From: Clostridiales bacterium
GTDB taxonomy: Bacteria > Bacillota > Clostridia > Lachnospirales > Cellulosilyticaceae
Reading direction: 5' to 3'
Length of the DNA: 64,000 nucleotides
Assembly: GCA_019418225.1 (NCBI GenBank)
Contig: DYCF01000007.1
Location: forward strand, 1 to 64,000
The position numbers and the translations under genes are program-made. Numbering within the stretch: position 1 is the first letter of the stretch; every line of letters begins with the position of its first letter. The notes under the pieces were generated by a model. That model ran no database searches and was not told the DNA's origin. It saw only the letters and a list, made by a program, of their open reading frames with translations. Shown here piece after piece: positions 26,272-36,191 of the stretch.

Positions 26272-27261
26272 ATGAAATATAATTCGTATGATAGTCCTGA
26301 ACATATATGTGGTATGAATAGTAGCTGCTCTTTTTTGGGGCCAACCGGGCCAACCGGTCCGACGGGGCCTCCAGGTGTAGGAATGATAGGCCCAACCGGT
26401 CCAACGGGACCAACAGGAGTAGGAATAATCGGTAATACAGGCGCCACAGGTCCAATGGGTCCAACCGGAGGTATAGGAGCAAGAGGATTAGCTGGACTTC
26501 AAGGGCCTACAGGCGCTACGGGACCAACAGGAAACATAGGGGTTATGGGACCAACCGGTCCAACAGGCCCAATAGGATTTATAGGTCCAACGGGAGTTAC
26601 GGGCCCAACAGGACCACAAGGTGAGATAGGGCTTAGAGGAGCTACGGGTCCAATAGGGCCAACAGGAAATACAGGAATAAGAGGGGTGACAGGAGCTACA
26701 GGTCCTACGGGAGCAACAGGGGCAATAGGAACAAGAGGATTAACGGGCAATCAAGGATTAATAGGAGCGACAGGCCCAACAGGGCCAACAGGTCCCACGG
26801 GAGCGGCAGGCGTAAGAGGATTAACAGGGGCTACTGGTCCAACAGGAACAACACAGTATAACTATGCAAATTATGTAGTAAATGGAGTGGTACTTAATGG
26901 TGATTCATATTCATTAATAGAAGGATACAATTCAGGAGGAGTAATCAGTTTGGGTAGTGATGGCACTACGATTACTCTTCAACCAGGATATGTTTACCTT
27001 ATCCTATATACTATTTCGGGTACACCAGGATATAATTCCTATTTTCAAACATTGCCATATATAAATGGTCTGTTGGGAGGATATTATACATCAACAGGTA
27101 ATACGATAATATCACCAATAAGCCAAAATGCTACAACAACAGGAAACTTTATACTTAAGGTAACGAGTACAACAACAATTGCATTTAGAATAGGAACCAA
27201 TGTAAGAACTAGAGTTTCGGTGATGGGTAATATTACATTTATGACGATTGCGACAGTATAA
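26272..27261 (+). CDS. Collagen-like exosporium/surface protein (BclA type)
   Basis: A 329-residue protein. A short N-terminus (about 1-21, with two Cys) leads into some 60 collagen Gly-X-Y triplets (about 23-203), dominated by GPT and GAT. Threonine in Y positions is typical of O-glycosylated BclA-like spore filaments. A non-collagen C-terminal domain of about 125 residues ([28 protein letters not shown]-type loop, [10 protein letters not shown]) resembles the trimeric jelly-roll cap of BclA. No Sec signal is seen, as in BclA. The repetitive DNA may vary in copy number between strains. It is a single-gene unit ending in a terminator. Confidence 0.85.
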   Translation: MKYNSYDSPEHICGMNSSCSFLGPTGPTGPTGPPGVGMIGPTGPTGPTGVGIIGNTGATGPMGPTGGIGARGLAGLQGPTGATGPTGNIGVMGPTGPTGPIGFIGPTGVTGPTGPQGEIGLRGATGPIGPTGNTGIRGVTGATGPTGATGAIGTRGLTGNQGLIGATGPTGPTGPTGAAGVRGLTGATGPTGTTQYNYANYVVNGVVLNGDSYSLIEGYNSGGVISLGSDGTTITLQPGYVYLILYTISGTPGYNSYFQTLPYINGLLGGYYTSTGNTIISPISQNATTTGNFILKVTSTTTIAFRIGTNVRTRVSVMGNITFMTIATV

Positions 27262-27268
27262 GAAAGAG

Positions 27269-27310
27269 AAAGGTGCTATGAAACTATAAATAGTTTCGTA
27301 GCGCCTCTTA
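27269..27310. terminator. Terminator between convergent genes
   Basis: The stem aggtgctatgaaacta/tagtttcgtagcgcct lies between the collagen-like gene (+) and the stop of the GGDEF gene (-). Confidence 0.75.
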
Positions 27311-29563
27311 TCTGTGTTGCTTTTTGGATTTTTTGATGCGATAGAGCTTTTTATCAGCCGCACTTAAAAGTTCTTCTAGGGTAAGCCTAGAATGGGGAGA
27401 AAAGGTGACACCACCTATTGAAATGCTAAAGTGATAAGTTTTATCATGCTGCTCATTATATTCTTCACATAACGTATGAACTTGTTTTTGGATTTCTTCA
27501 ATATATTCGGCATCACGACCTAGGCAGAGCATGGTAAATTCATCTCCTCCCATACGGGCAATGATATCATCAGGGCTTTGGAACACCTTTTTAAAAATGG
27601 TAGACATAGCTTTAATAGCAACATCTCCTTCATTATGCCCACAAGTATCATTAATGAGTTTAAGACCATCCATATCTGCATAGAATAAAACGCCGTGACG
27701 ATTTTCAAATTTAGAATCACTATAACTACTAAGTGCCTTACTAAAGAAACCACGGCGATTAAGAAGACCAGTTAGTTCATCTGTTTGAGAGAGTGTTTCC
27801 AATTTGGTTTCAGTATTTTTTTGCGTCATAAAGATAGAAGAAAGTTTAAGGGCACAGCCCAGTTCTACAGTAAGTGTTTCAATTAAATTATAGTTATCAG
27901 GGGGTAGTTCTAGGACAATCATACCTAATTGCTCATTACCAAAGAAGATAGGATGAATAAAGGAAATATAGTTCCTATCACGCTTGGTTAGGCCATAGGT
28001 TACAACTTCATTAGGGGTGACGGTGGGTAAAATGTCTGAGGTATCAATAATTTCTTCATCTATATACCCCATATATAGAGAGAGATGAGAGGGCATTTTC
28101 CAATCGTCAGTTAGGTTGTGGGTAATACCTTGGTCATAAAGATAAATGAGACAGGTAGGAATGCCACAAGCAATAAGGCTTTTGGTAATTGAAGCAAGTT
28201 GTAGTCGTTTGTCGTGAATGTTAAGTGTAATGGTTAAGAGAACTTGACGAATAAAGGCAAAGTTATTTGTGAGCTTGTCCGTTTTATGACCATAATATTT
28301 AAGCGCATCATTAAAAAGTTGCTCTGTAAGTGTTTCAAATAAATCTGAGATGATAGTAGCTATTTTTAAATCAGGACATCTAAGGAGTAGATCTTTTTTT
28401 AGCGCAGCGAGAAAATGTTTTAAGTTTAATGTTGTATGTAAGGAGGGGGATAATTCATTTTTATAGGCTAAGAAGTCCGTGGTAAGTTCTTTTTGAAAGT
28501 CACTTTGTGCAGTGGGTAAAAATAAAAGCGAATACATTTTAAATACGAAATCCTTAAGTCTATAAGCGGTATGGTCTGGTAAAAAGTAAAGGCAATGTGC
28601 TAAGAAACAATCGGTTAATAGAGCAGCTTCTTTATGCGTAGCAATTAATCCTTTAACCGGTGCTGTGGAAGAAAAATCACAGCCACAAGATTCACGAATG
28701 ATGATTTTACAAGGAACTAATTTATTTTGAACGACTTTACCTTGAATGCAGTCAAAAAGAAGGTTAAAAGCACAACGCGCAAAGTCTTCTAAGGGTTGCT
28801 CAATAGTAGATAAGCTAGGGACACAGTAAGACGAGCTATGAATATTATCAAAGCCTGTGAGTACTACTTCTTCAGGGACTTTGATGCCTCTTTTTTGAAG
28901 TTCATTTAAAACGGTGAGTGCCATGGAATCATTGGCACAGACGATGGCATCAATAGGCAACTTTTTTTTGTCAAAAAGGACCTTAACAGCTTCAATGGCA
29001 GAGTCTGGTGTGAAATCCCCAATTTGGATATATTCTTCACGAAAAGGAAGATGATTTTCAAGCAATGCTTCTTTGTAGCCTTTATAACGCTCAAGTGCAT
29101 CACAGTTGCTGCTTGGGCCAGAGATAAAGGCGATATTTTCTTTGTGATGAGCAGTAATAAGATGAGAAACGAGTTCCTTTAATACTGCTTTATTATCAGT
29201 ATAGACACTTGGAATGCCCTTAGCAGTTGCCCCAAGACTTACCATAGGAATAGGGGCATACTTAGAGTAAAAGTGGCTATATTCTGAAGAACTTAAAAAC
29301 GAAGAAAGCACACCAGATGCCAGAATAATTCCATCTAATACATCCTCAGTAGCATAATTGAATGCAACATTACATTGATATTGATATTTATATTGTTGAA
29401 AAGAAAAATCAGGATTTAAAGAGCCACCTAAAAAGTTTATCAGATTTACATGGTATTCTTGGGCAACTTTTGCGACTGATTTAAATAATATATAAGAATA
29501 TTCAAGTTCAACGCCTGTAGTAAAAAAGCCAATCGTATAAGATGGATGGACCTGATTGCTCAC
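27308..29563 (-). CDS. Diguanylate cyclase with LacI-type ligand-binding sensor
   Basis: A 751-residue predicted cytosolic protein with no membrane helix. Residues 8-285 form a LacI/GalR-type periplasmic-binding-protein fold without the DNA-binding HTH (AFISGPSSNCDALERYKGYKEA, AIVCANDSMALTVLNEL, TGFDN). A roughly 300-residue middle region follows. The C-terminal GGDEF domain (from about 580) has an intact active site, RMGGDEF near residue 670, preceded by DELTGLLNRRGF, so it should make cyclic di-GMP. No clear RxxD inhibitory site is apparent. The start is GTG with aggagga upstream. The sensor probably reads a sugar or nucleoside, linking nutrients to surface behaviour. That ligand is inferred from the fold only. 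Confidence 0.9.
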   Translation of the reverse strand: MSNQVHPSYTIGFFTTGVELEYSYILFKSVAKVAQEYHVNLINFLGGSLNPDFSFQQYKYQYQCNVAFNYATEDVLDGIILASGVLSSFLSSSEYSHFYSKYAPIPMVSLGATAKGIPSVYTDNKAVLKELVSHLITAHHKENIAFISGPSSNCDALERYKGYKEALLENHLPFREEYIQIGDFTPDSAIEAVKVLFDKKKLPIDAIVCANDSMALTVLNELQKRGIKVPEEVVLTGFDNIHSSSYCVPSLSTIEQPLEDFARCAFNLLFDCIQGKVVQNKLVPCKIIIRESCGCDFSSTAPVKGLIATHKEAALLTDCFLAHCLYFLPDHTAYRLKDFVFKMYSLLFLPTAQSDFQKELTTDFLAYKNELSPSLHTTLNLKHFLAALKKDLLLRCPDLKIATIISDLFETLTEQLFNDALKYYGHKTDKLTNNFAFIRQVLLTITLNIHDKRLQLASITKSLIACGIPTCLIYLYDQGITHNLTDDWKMPSHLSLYMGYIDEEIIDTSDILPTVTPNEVVTYGLTKRDRNYISFIHPIFFGNEQLGMIVLELPPDNYNLIETLTVELGCALKLSSIFMTQKNTETKLETLSQTDELTGLLNRRGFFSKALSSYSDSKFENRHGVLFYADMDGLKLINDTCGHNEGDVAIKAMSTIFKKVFQSPDDIIARMGGDEFTMLCLGRDAEYIEEIQKQVHTLCEEYNEQHDKTYHFSISIGGVTFSPHSRLTLEELLSAADKKLYRIKKSKKQHR

Positions 29564-29588
29564 TTTTATCTCCTCCTAAAATATGTAT

Positions 29589-29700
29589 ATAGATTTCACA
29601 TTTATAAAATTTAGTTATTCATGATTTTTAGTCATGTGAAATCATTTGGAGAAACCTATTTACCTACATGTATATTTCAAGTTTTTAGTTGGTTTCTCTA
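29589..29700. repeat. 113-bp repeat, inverted copy
   Basis: The reverse complement of the 22.8-kb repeat: gatttcacatttataaa and later cctacatgtatatttcaa match closely, with the same paired inverted repeats. It lies directly upstream of the GGDEF gene and may separate it from the cobalamin riboswitch. Confidence 0.8.
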
Positions 29701-29887
29701 CAATAAAAAGTATTGAATATTTTAAATTATACAATATTATACAGACGATTAATAGTCAAAGTCACATAAAAATGTGAAAGTTATATTTAGAGAATAAGTA
29801 ATAAGAACAAGATTTGAGAGGAGGAGGTTGATTTATAAGGATAATATGCTAGAATAAAAAGATATAACAAAGAAGAGAAAATAGAAT

Positions 29888-30110
29888 AGTAACGTTTTGG
29901 GTGTAAAGTTGATAGATGCATAGGCTAATCAATTAACTTTCGTAACAGGGAAATGTGTGAAACACTGCAGCCCCCGCTACTGTATATGAGGAGATGTATT
30001 TAATATGTCACTGAGACTAAAGGATATTAGACTTGGGAAGGCAAATACATTGATGATGCATAAGCCAGGAGACCTACCTAAAATAAGGATAATGCTTTCG
30101 GAGGGAAAGA
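29888..30110 (+). ncRNA. Cobalamin riboswitch 1
   Basis: A classic adenosylcobalamin riboswitch layout: aacagggaa, then the conserved gcagcccccgctactgt core, then ggcaaatac and agccaggagacctacc, ending with the 3' signature tttcggagggaaag. A Rho-independent terminator (30243-30270) follows before the cbiP gene, so B12 binding probably causes premature termination of the large biosynthesis operon. Confidence 0.93.
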
Positions 30111-30242
30111 AATTATGTATGAGGCAATCAGTGCCTAATCAAAAGTGTAAAATCTTATATATCTTACATAGATCACAAAAATAATTTTTTGAATTTTAGA
30201 TTTAAAATAAGAGATAGCACCTTATTGAACATGCGTAAATTA

Positions 30243-30271
30243 GAGTTCCCGTGAGGGAACTTTTTTATTGG
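30243..30271 (+). terminator. Riboswitch-controlled terminator
   Basis: The stem gttccc-gtga-gggaac followed by ttttttatt lies between the cobalamin riboswitch and cbiP. It is the probable expression platform. Confidence 0.85.
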
Positions 30272-30334
30272 AATTTTTTAAGTGAATGACAATATAAATG
30301 AAGAAGTATAGTCGTATTAAAAGGAGAAATGATG

Positions 30335-31888
30335 ATGAGTAAATGTATTATGTTTCAAGGTACTTGTTCAGATGCAGGCAAGAGCCTTATAACAGCGGCC
30401 TTTTGTAGAATTTTTAAGCAGGATGGATTATCACCTATTCCTTTTAAATCACAAAATATGGCACTTAATTCGTATATTACAGATGAAGGCTTAGAAATGG
30501 GAAGAGCACAAGTATTTCAAGCAGAAGCGGCAGGTATGAAACCACAGGTTTGCATGAATCCTATTTTATTAAAGCCTTCTTCAGACAGAAAATCTCAGGT
30601 CATTATCAATGGGAAAGTTTACAAAAATATGAGTGCTAGGGAGTATCATGAGTTTAAACCTGAACTTGCTGGAATGATTCGTGAGATTTATGAAGACATT
30701 AGCAGTAAGCATGATGTAGTCGTTATTGAAGGGGCAGGTAGCCCAGCTGAAATTAACTTACGTGCTAAAGATATTGTTAATATGGGGATGGCAGAAATTG
30801 CTGATGCACCAGTTATTTTAATTGGGGACATTGACCGTGGGGGTGTATTTGCTTCTTTAGCAGGAACGATTATGCTACTTACAGAAGAAGAACGTAAACG
30901 TGTTAAAGGGGTTATTATCAATAAGTTCAGAGGAGATAAGACGATTTTAGACCCAGGCATTAAGATGCTAGAGGATATTATTAAGATTCCTGTTCTTGGG
31001 GTTATTCCTTATACACATTTAAAACTTGAAGAGGAAGATAGCTTATCTAGTCGCTTTAATAATAAACGAGATAAGAGAAAGCCTATTGATGTGGCTGTTA
31101 TTTACTTACCTCATATCTCAAATTTCACAGACTTCAACATGTTTGAGACGCAAGAGGATGTAAACCTTCGTTATGTAAGACGTGGGGAAACAATTGGTGA
31201 GACAGATATGGTCATTATTCCAGGGAGTAAAAATACAATCAGTGACTTAATGTATCTGAAGGAAAGTGGCTTAGATATAGAAATTCATAAGCTTCAAAGC
31301 CAAGGTAAACTTATATGGGGTGTATGTGGTGGTTATCAGATGCTAGGACATAAAATATATGATCCATATGGTGTAGAGGGAAGTCATAAAGAGTGTTATG
31401 GTTTAGGTCTCTTAAATATGGAGACAACATTTGCAGCAGAGAAGGTTACTACACAGGTAGAAGGTAAAATTAATCCGCATTTACCAGGAATTTTAAAAGA
31501 TTTAGGTGGAAGAAAAGTAAAAGGTTATGAAATTCATATGGGTGTGAGTACAAAGATAGGGCCATGTCAGGACTTATTAACTATTGAAAATAGTTTAGGC
31601 GAAAAGGTAAGTCACTTGGAAGGCTGCATAAATGAGGAAGGCAATGTGATTGGTTCTTATATGCACGGTATCTTTGATGAAGCAGAGTTTTTAAGAAGTC
31701 TGCTTAATAAAATCAGGGAGACTAAGAATTTAGAGCATATTGAAAGTGAAGTAACTTCTTTTGCAAGCTTTAAAGAAGGTGAATATGATAAGCTTGCACA
31801 AGTTGTACGTGAAAACATGGATATGCAGGCTATTTATGAGATTTTAGGATATGAGCATATAGGACAGCAAGGAGTGTGTCATGAATAA
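30335..31888 (+). CDS. cbiP: Cobyric acid synthase (glutamine-dependent amidotransferase)
   Basis: About 517 residues. It amidates the b, d, e and g side chains of adenosylcobyrinic a,c-diamide. The N-terminal dethiobiotin-synthetase-like P-loop region opens CIMFQGTCSDAGKSLITAAF. The C-terminal type 1 glutaminase-like domain has the Cys nucleophile in WGVCGGYQMLG and a His in YMHGIFD. Three ATGs in a row (30329, 30332, 30335) compete; 30335 has the best distance from aaggag. First gene after riboswitch 1; it overlaps cbiA by eight bases. Confidence 0.95.
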   Translation: MSKCIMFQGTCSDAGKSLITAAFCRIFKQDGLSPIPFKSQNMALNSYITDEGLEMGRAQVFQAEAAGMKPQVCMNPILLKPSSDRKSQVIINGKVYKNMSAREYHEFKPELAGMIREIYEDISSKHDVVVIEGAGSPAEINLRAKDIVNMGMAEIADAPVILIGDIDRGGVFASLAGTIMLLTEEERKRVKGVIINKFRGDKTILDPGIKMLEDIIKIPVLGVIPYTHLKLEEEDSLSSRFNNKRDKRKPIDVAVIYLPHISNFTDFNMFETQEDVNLRYVRRGETIGETDMVIIPGSKNTISDLMYLKESGLDIEIHKLQSQGKLIWGVCGGYQMLGHKIYDPYGVEGSHKECYGLGLLNMETTFAAEKVTTQVEGKINPHLPGILKDLGGRKVKGYEIHMGVSTKIGPCQDLLTIENSLGEKVSHLEGCINEEGNVIGSYMHGIFDEAEFLRSLLNKIRETKNLEHIESEVTSFASFKEGEYDKLAQVVRENMDMQAIYEILGYEHIGQQGVCHE

Positions 31889-33281
31889 AAAATTAAATAA
31901 GACAGGAAAGAAGCTATTAATTGCTGGTACAAGTAGTGGTGTAGGCAAAACGACGATTTCATTAGGGATTATGCAGGCATTGAAAAATAGAGGCATGATT
32001 GTACAGCCTTATAAAGTAGGGCCTGATTACATTGATACAGCTTATCATGGATATATTACAGGGCGCCCTTCGAGGAATTTAGATGCTTATATGTTAGAAG
32101 AAGAGCAGCTTAAATATCTTTTTAATAAGGCAAAATCAGATGCAGATGTGGCTGTTGTAGAAGGCGTTATGGGCTTATATGATGGCAAGGGTATAGATAT
32201 TAATGTATGCAGTAGCAGCAGTATGGCGAAGCTTTTAAATATCCCTGTTGTGCTGGTAATTAATGCAAAGGCTATGGCAGCTTCTAGTGCAGCTATGGTA
32301 TTAGGTTATCAGCAAATTGACCCACAGCTTAATATCTGCGGTGTTATTGCCAATAATGTACGTACAGAGGGGCATTATAAGTTAGTGAAGGAGTCTATTG
32401 AGAAGTATTGCAATGTAGAGGTATTAGGTTATTTTCCGCCAAACGAGAACTTTAGATTACCTTCAAGACATTTAGGGCTTGTACCAAGTGATGAGATGGA
32501 AGCTTTGGAAGAGAAGTTTATGTGTCTTGGAGAGGAGATTGAAAAGTATATTGATATAAATCGTCTCTTAGAACTTTGTGATACAGAAGATATTAGGGCA
32601 GACTATGAACCAGCATTACCGGAGCTAAAGAAATTAGTGAAGGGGAAAAAGATGGCTGTAGCTTATGATAAAGCCTTCAACTTTTATTATGCAGATAACT
32701 TAGATTTATTAAGGGATATAGGGTTAGAGTTAGAATACTTTAGTCCATTAAAGGATCCTAAGCTTCCAGAATGTGACTATATTTATATTGGTGGCGGCTT
32801 CCCTGAAGTATTTGGGAAGGAGTTAGCAGCTAATAGGTCAATGAGGGAATCAATAAAAGCTGCCCATGAAATAGGCATACCTATTTATGCAGAATGTGGG
32901 GGACTTATGTATCTAGGAGAATTACTTATGGACCATGATGAAAATACTTATGAAATGGTAGGTGTTTTTGAAGGGGTAAGTCGTATGACAAAGTCACTTA
33001 AACGCTTTGGCTACTGTTATGGTACAGCAAAGGAAGAAACGCTTCTTTCAAAAGCAGGTGAGGCTTTAAGAGGACATGAGTTTCATCACTCAGAGTTTGA
33101 AAGTAAAGAGCAAGGTATTTATATTATGCAAAAGACAGCTAAGGCGAGAGAAGAGGATAAATGGCTAGGTGGTTATAGCAAAGGAAATACATTAGCGACT
33201 TATTTACACATTCACTTTTATAGTAACTTAGCAGCATTGGCGCAATTTTTAAGTAAAGGGTGTGAGAGGGATGATAAGTAG
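31881..33281 (+). CDS. cbiA: Cobyrinate a,c-diamide synthase
   Basis: A 466-residue glutamine amidotransferase. It amidates the a and c carboxylates of cobyrinate, the first amidation in the anaerobic pathway. An N-terminal P-loop (LLIAGTSSGVGKTTISLGIM) is followed by a C-terminal glutaminase domain (IYIGGGFPEVFG, nucleophile in YAECGGLMYLGE, HEFHHSEFE). It overlaps both neighbours by about ten bases. Sequence similarity to cbiP is ancient and both keep all catalytic motifs. Confidence 0.95.
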   Translation: MNKKLNKTGKKLLIAGTSSGVGKTTISLGIMQALKNRGMIVQPYKVGPDYIDTAYHGYITGRPSRNLDAYMLEEEQLKYLFNKAKSDADVAVVEGVMGLYDGKGIDINVCSSSSMAKLLNIPVVLVINAKAMAASSAAMVLGYQQIDPQLNICGVIANNVRTEGHYKLVKESIEKYCNVEVLGYFPPNENFRLPSRHLGLVPSDEMEALEEKFMCLGEEIEKYIDINRLLELCDTEDIRADYEPALPELKKLVKGKKMAVAYDKAFNFYYADNLDLLRDIGLELEYFSPLKDPKLPECDYIYIGGGFPEVFGKELAANRSMRESIKAAHEIGIPIYAECGGLMYLGELLMDHDENTYEMVGVFEGVSRMTKSLKRFGYCYGTAKEETLLSKAGEALRGHEFHHSEFESKEQGIYIMQKTAKAREEDKWLGGYSKGNTLATYLHIHFYSNLAALAQFLSKGCERDDK

Positions 33282-34233
33282 TATACAGATTATTGTTGGC
33301 TATATACTGGATTTAATCTTTGGAGACCCTTATGAATTTCCACACCCAGTACGTTTCATAGGAAAGCTGATTCGTTTTGTAGAAAACAAGGTAAGAAGGA
33401 CAGCGAAGTCTTCAAGGGGACTTAAGATTGGCGGTTTTATACTATGGTTTATCACAGTGTTTACAACTTATATCATCGTTTGGGGCATTGTAAAAGCTGC
33501 AAGTATACACCCAGTATTAGCCTTTGTAGTCAATGCGTTTCTTATTTATACAACACTTGCCACAAAGTGTTTAAAGGATGAAGCAGTTAAAATTTATAAG
33601 GTATTAGGAAATGGTGATATTGCAGCATCTAGAAAGCAGCTTTCTTATATTGTTGGACGTGATACAACCCAGTTAGATGAAGGTGAGATTGTACGTGCTA
33701 CAGTAGAAACTGTTGCAGAAAATACAACGGATGGTATTATTGCGCCATTATTTTATGCCTGTATTGGCGGGGCACCATTAGCCTTTGCTTATAAGGCTAT
33801 TAATACATTAGATTCTACGGTAGGGTATAAAAATGAAAAGTATGCTGATATCGGATTTGCATCAGCTAAAATTGATGATATTGCTAACTACATACCAGCT
33901 AGGATAACAGCTTTATTAATGATGATTGCCAGCTTTTTATTAGGATATAATGCCAGGGATTGTATAAAAATCGCAATGCGTGACCGTAAAAATCATAAGA
34001 GTCCTAACTGTGCCTATCCGGAAGGTGCTGTAGCAGGGGCACTGGGAATTCAGCTTGGTGGCACGAATGTGTACTTTGGAGAAAAGGTATATAAGCCAAC
34101 TATAGGTGATAAAAAGCGTGAGACAGAAAGAGAAGATATTGTGAGAACTAATAAGCTAATGTATATGACATCCGTGGTAGCAGTGATTCTATTTGTTGGC
34201 GGGAAAGTTGCCCTTTGGTGGATGCTTAAGTAG
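33271..34233 (+). CDS. cbiB: Adenosylcobinamide-phosphate synthase
   Basis: About 320 residues with four to five membrane helices. It joins (R)-1-aminopropan-2-ol phosphate to adenosylcobyric acid. Characteristic segments are GYILDLIFGDPYEFPHPVRF, VAENTTDGIIAPLFYA and INTLDSTVGYKNEKY. I chose ATG 33271 (aaaggg ten bases upstream) over GTG 33262. It overlaps cbiA, and CobD, supplier of its aminopropanol substrate, is encoded next. Confidence 0.95.
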   Translation: MISSIQIIVGYILDLIFGDPYEFPHPVRFIGKLIRFVENKVRRTAKSSRGLKIGGFILWFITVFTTYIIVWGIVKAASIHPVLAFVVNAFLIYTTLATKCLKDEAVKIYKVLGNGDIAASRKQLSYIVGRDTTQLDEGEIVRATVETVAENTTDGIIAPLFYACIGGAPLAFAYKAINTLDSTVGYKNEKYADIGFASAKIDDIANYIPARITALLMMIASFLLGYNARDCIKIAMRDRKNHKSPNCAYPEGAVAGALGIQLGGTNVYFGEKVYKPTIGDKKRETEREDIVRTNKLMYMTSVVAVILFVGGKVALWWMLK

Positions 34234-34247
34234 GAGAGAGAAGGTGA

Positions 34248-35369
34248 ATGAAGATGAAGGCTTTGGGACATGGTGCAAATGTGGAGGAAATGGCACAGGC
34301 TTATGGGAAAGAGGCTGGGGCTATTATAGATTTTAGTTCGAATATTAATCCAAAGATTCCCGAGGGACTGGAGGATAAATTAAAGGAAGCTTTGTATAAA
34401 GCTACAGCTTATCCAGATATTCACTATACGAAGTTAAGAAATGAGATTGCAAAATACTTGGGTGTAGCATCTCATGAGATTATCGTTGGGAATGGTGCGA
34501 CAGAAGTAATGTATTTGCTCATGAAGACACTTAGTGAAAAGTTACCTGCTGGTGGGACTTTGGGCATTGTGAATCCTACTTTTTCGGAATATGAGAGAAG
34601 TAGCAGATTAAGTGGTATGTCAGTTTATGATTTCTATTTAGAAGAAGTACATAGTCATGAGGCAACAAGCAGCTTTAAAATTAATGAGGTGAAAATTAAA
34701 GAAGGTTTAGAAAAAGTCGATGCTTTATTTATTTGTAATCCTAATAATCCAACGGGAAATACAGTGTATTTAGCAAGTATATTGGAGATGATGGCAGAGC
34801 AAGAAAAGCTTCTGATAGTGGATGAAACCTTTATGGAATTTGTACCAGCAGAGGGAGAATACAGCTTAGTAAGTAAAGTGAAGGATTACAAAAATCTAAT
34901 CATTATTAAGGCGGTAACTAAATTCTTTGGCTTACCGGGGCTAAGATTAGGTTATGGTGTAAGCAGCAATCGTGAATTACTAGAAGGTATGTATGAATAT
35001 AAGGAGCCTTGGACTGTAAATAGTTTTGCAGAAACATTGACGCCAACATTATTTCAAGATGTAGCCTATATTAAAGAAAGTAAAGCTTACTTTGACTTAG
35101 AGCGCAAACGTATGATGACATCTTTAAAAGAAATAAGAGGACTTAAAGTCTATGAGACGGATACGAATTTTATACTTCTTAAACTAGAGACACTTAAGGC
35201 TTATGATTTAAAGAAAATTTTGTTTGAAAAATATGACTTACTGATTCGAGATGCTTCTAATTTTAAAGGATTAGATGCGCATTTTATCCGTATAGCAGTT
35301 AAAAGCGAAGAAGAAAATAACAAGTTAATAACAGCACTTAGAAAGGAAATAGACCATGAGTTATATTAA
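34248..35369 (+). CDS. cobD: Threonine-phosphate decarboxylase
   Basis: A 373-residue class I PLP enzyme. It makes aminopropanol phosphate from L-threonine phosphate for CbiB. It shows GHGANVEEMAQAYG and DFSSNINP at the N-terminus, CNPNNPTGN, a DETFMEF loop, and the PLP lysine in KAVTKFFGLPGLRLGYG. It resembles histidinol-phosphate aminotransferase, but the N-terminal motif and its place after cbiB favour CobD. Its end overlaps cbiC by 14 bases. Confidence 0.92.
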   Translation: MKMKALGHGANVEEMAQAYGKEAGAIIDFSSNINPKIPEGLEDKLKEALYKATAYPDIHYTKLRNEIAKYLGVASHEIIVGNGATEVMYLLMKTLSEKLPAGGTLGIVNPTFSEYERSSRLSGMSVYDFYLEEVHSHEATSSFKINEVKIKEGLEKVDALFICNPNNPTGNTVYLASILEMMAEQEKLLIVDETFMEFVPAEGEYSLVSKVKDYKNLIIIKAVTKFFGLPGLRLGYGVSSNRELLEGMYEYKEPWTVNSFAETLTPTLFQDVAYIKESKAYFDLERKRMMTSLKEIRGLKVYETDTNFILLKLETLKAYDLKKILFEKYDLLIRDASNFKGLDAHFIRIAVKSEEENNKLITALRKEIDHELY

Positions 35370-35988
35370 AGATCCAATGGCTATTGAACAAAAGAGTTTT
35401 GAGATTATTCAAGGGATTATTGATGAAATTAGTCCTGGTTATCAGTTCAAAAATGAAGTAGAAGAAAAGATTATTAAGCGTGCCATTCATACGACAGCTG
35501 ACTTTGATTACCTAGAAATTCTTAAAATTTCAGAGACAGCTGTAGCAAGTATTAAAGATGCCCTTTTAAATGGTGCAACAATTTATACAGATACAAATAT
35601 GGCGCTGAGTGGCATTAATAAAAATAGATTAAAAGCACTAGGCGTAGAAGTAAAATGCTATGTAAGTGATGAACGTGTAGCAGCTCTAGCAAAAGAAAAG
35701 GAGATGACACGTTCTATGGCGGCAGTAGAATATGCAGCTACCAAGCCAGGTCGCAAGCTCTTTGTATTAGGAAATGCACCAACAGCGCTTTATAAAGTAA
35801 TGGAACTTCATGAAGAAGGCAAATTACAGGTAGATGCAGTGGTGGGGGTGCCTGTAGGATTTGTAGGGGCAGCGGAGTCTAAAGATGCTTTAGAAGCAAC
35901 TGATATCCCTTATATTCTCTCTAAAGGAAGAAAAGGTGGCAGCAATTTAGCAGCAGCTATTATTAATGCTATTGTTTATAGTTTTTAA
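35356..35988 (+). CDS. cbiC: Cobalt-precorrin-8 methylmutase
   Basis: A 210-residue enzyme moving the methyl from C11 to C12 to give cobyrinate. The N-terminal PMAIEQKSFEIIQ, the central catalytic His in IIKRAIHTTADFDY, and the C-terminal VGVPVGFVGAAESKDAL are diagnostic. Start overlaps cobD. After it comes a gap of about 200 bases holding a taagtaagccttg/caaggtttactta hairpin but no T run. Confidence 0.95.
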   Translation: MSYIKDPMAIEQKSFEIIQGIIDEISPGYQFKNEVEEKIIKRAIHTTADFDYLEILKISETAVASIKDALLNGATIYTDTNMALSGINKNRLKALGVEVKCYVSDERVAALAKEKEMTRSMAAVEYAATKPGRKLFVLGNAPTALYKVMELHEEGKLQVDAVVGVPVGFVGAAESKDALEATDIPYILSKGRKGGSNLAAAIINAIVYSF

Positions 35989-36191
35989 GGATAAATTATA
36001 AGCTAGATGCTAAGTAAGCCTTGTAAAACAAGTTTAATGCAAGGTTTACTTAGAAGGCTTATGAGATGTAAGCGTATGTAAAGCTAAGAAGTTTTGTTAA
36101 AGAATTTGTTAGATGACAGTTAAGGAGTTTTTTAAGAAGACTTTTTAGGAAGAATAAGTAGGATAGGAAGAATAAATAGAAGGAGATGCCT
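35989..36191 (+). other. Intergenic hairpin region in the cobalamin operon
   Basis: The arms ctaagtaagccttg (about 36009) and caaggtttacttag (about 36040) pair, without a following T run. It could be a processing or stability element between cbiC and cbiD. The rest is AT-rich and looks repetitive. Confidence 0.4.

Noticed and set aside
26499..26750. Antisense open frames over the collagen-like gene (Pro-rich)
   Set aside because: They are the mirror of the GXY repeats, have no ribosome site and overlap a clear gene.
34248..35369. Histidinol-phosphate aminotransferase (hisC)
   Set aside because: Similar fold, but the GHGAN N-terminal motif and position between cbiB and cbiC indicate threonine-phosphate decarboxylase.
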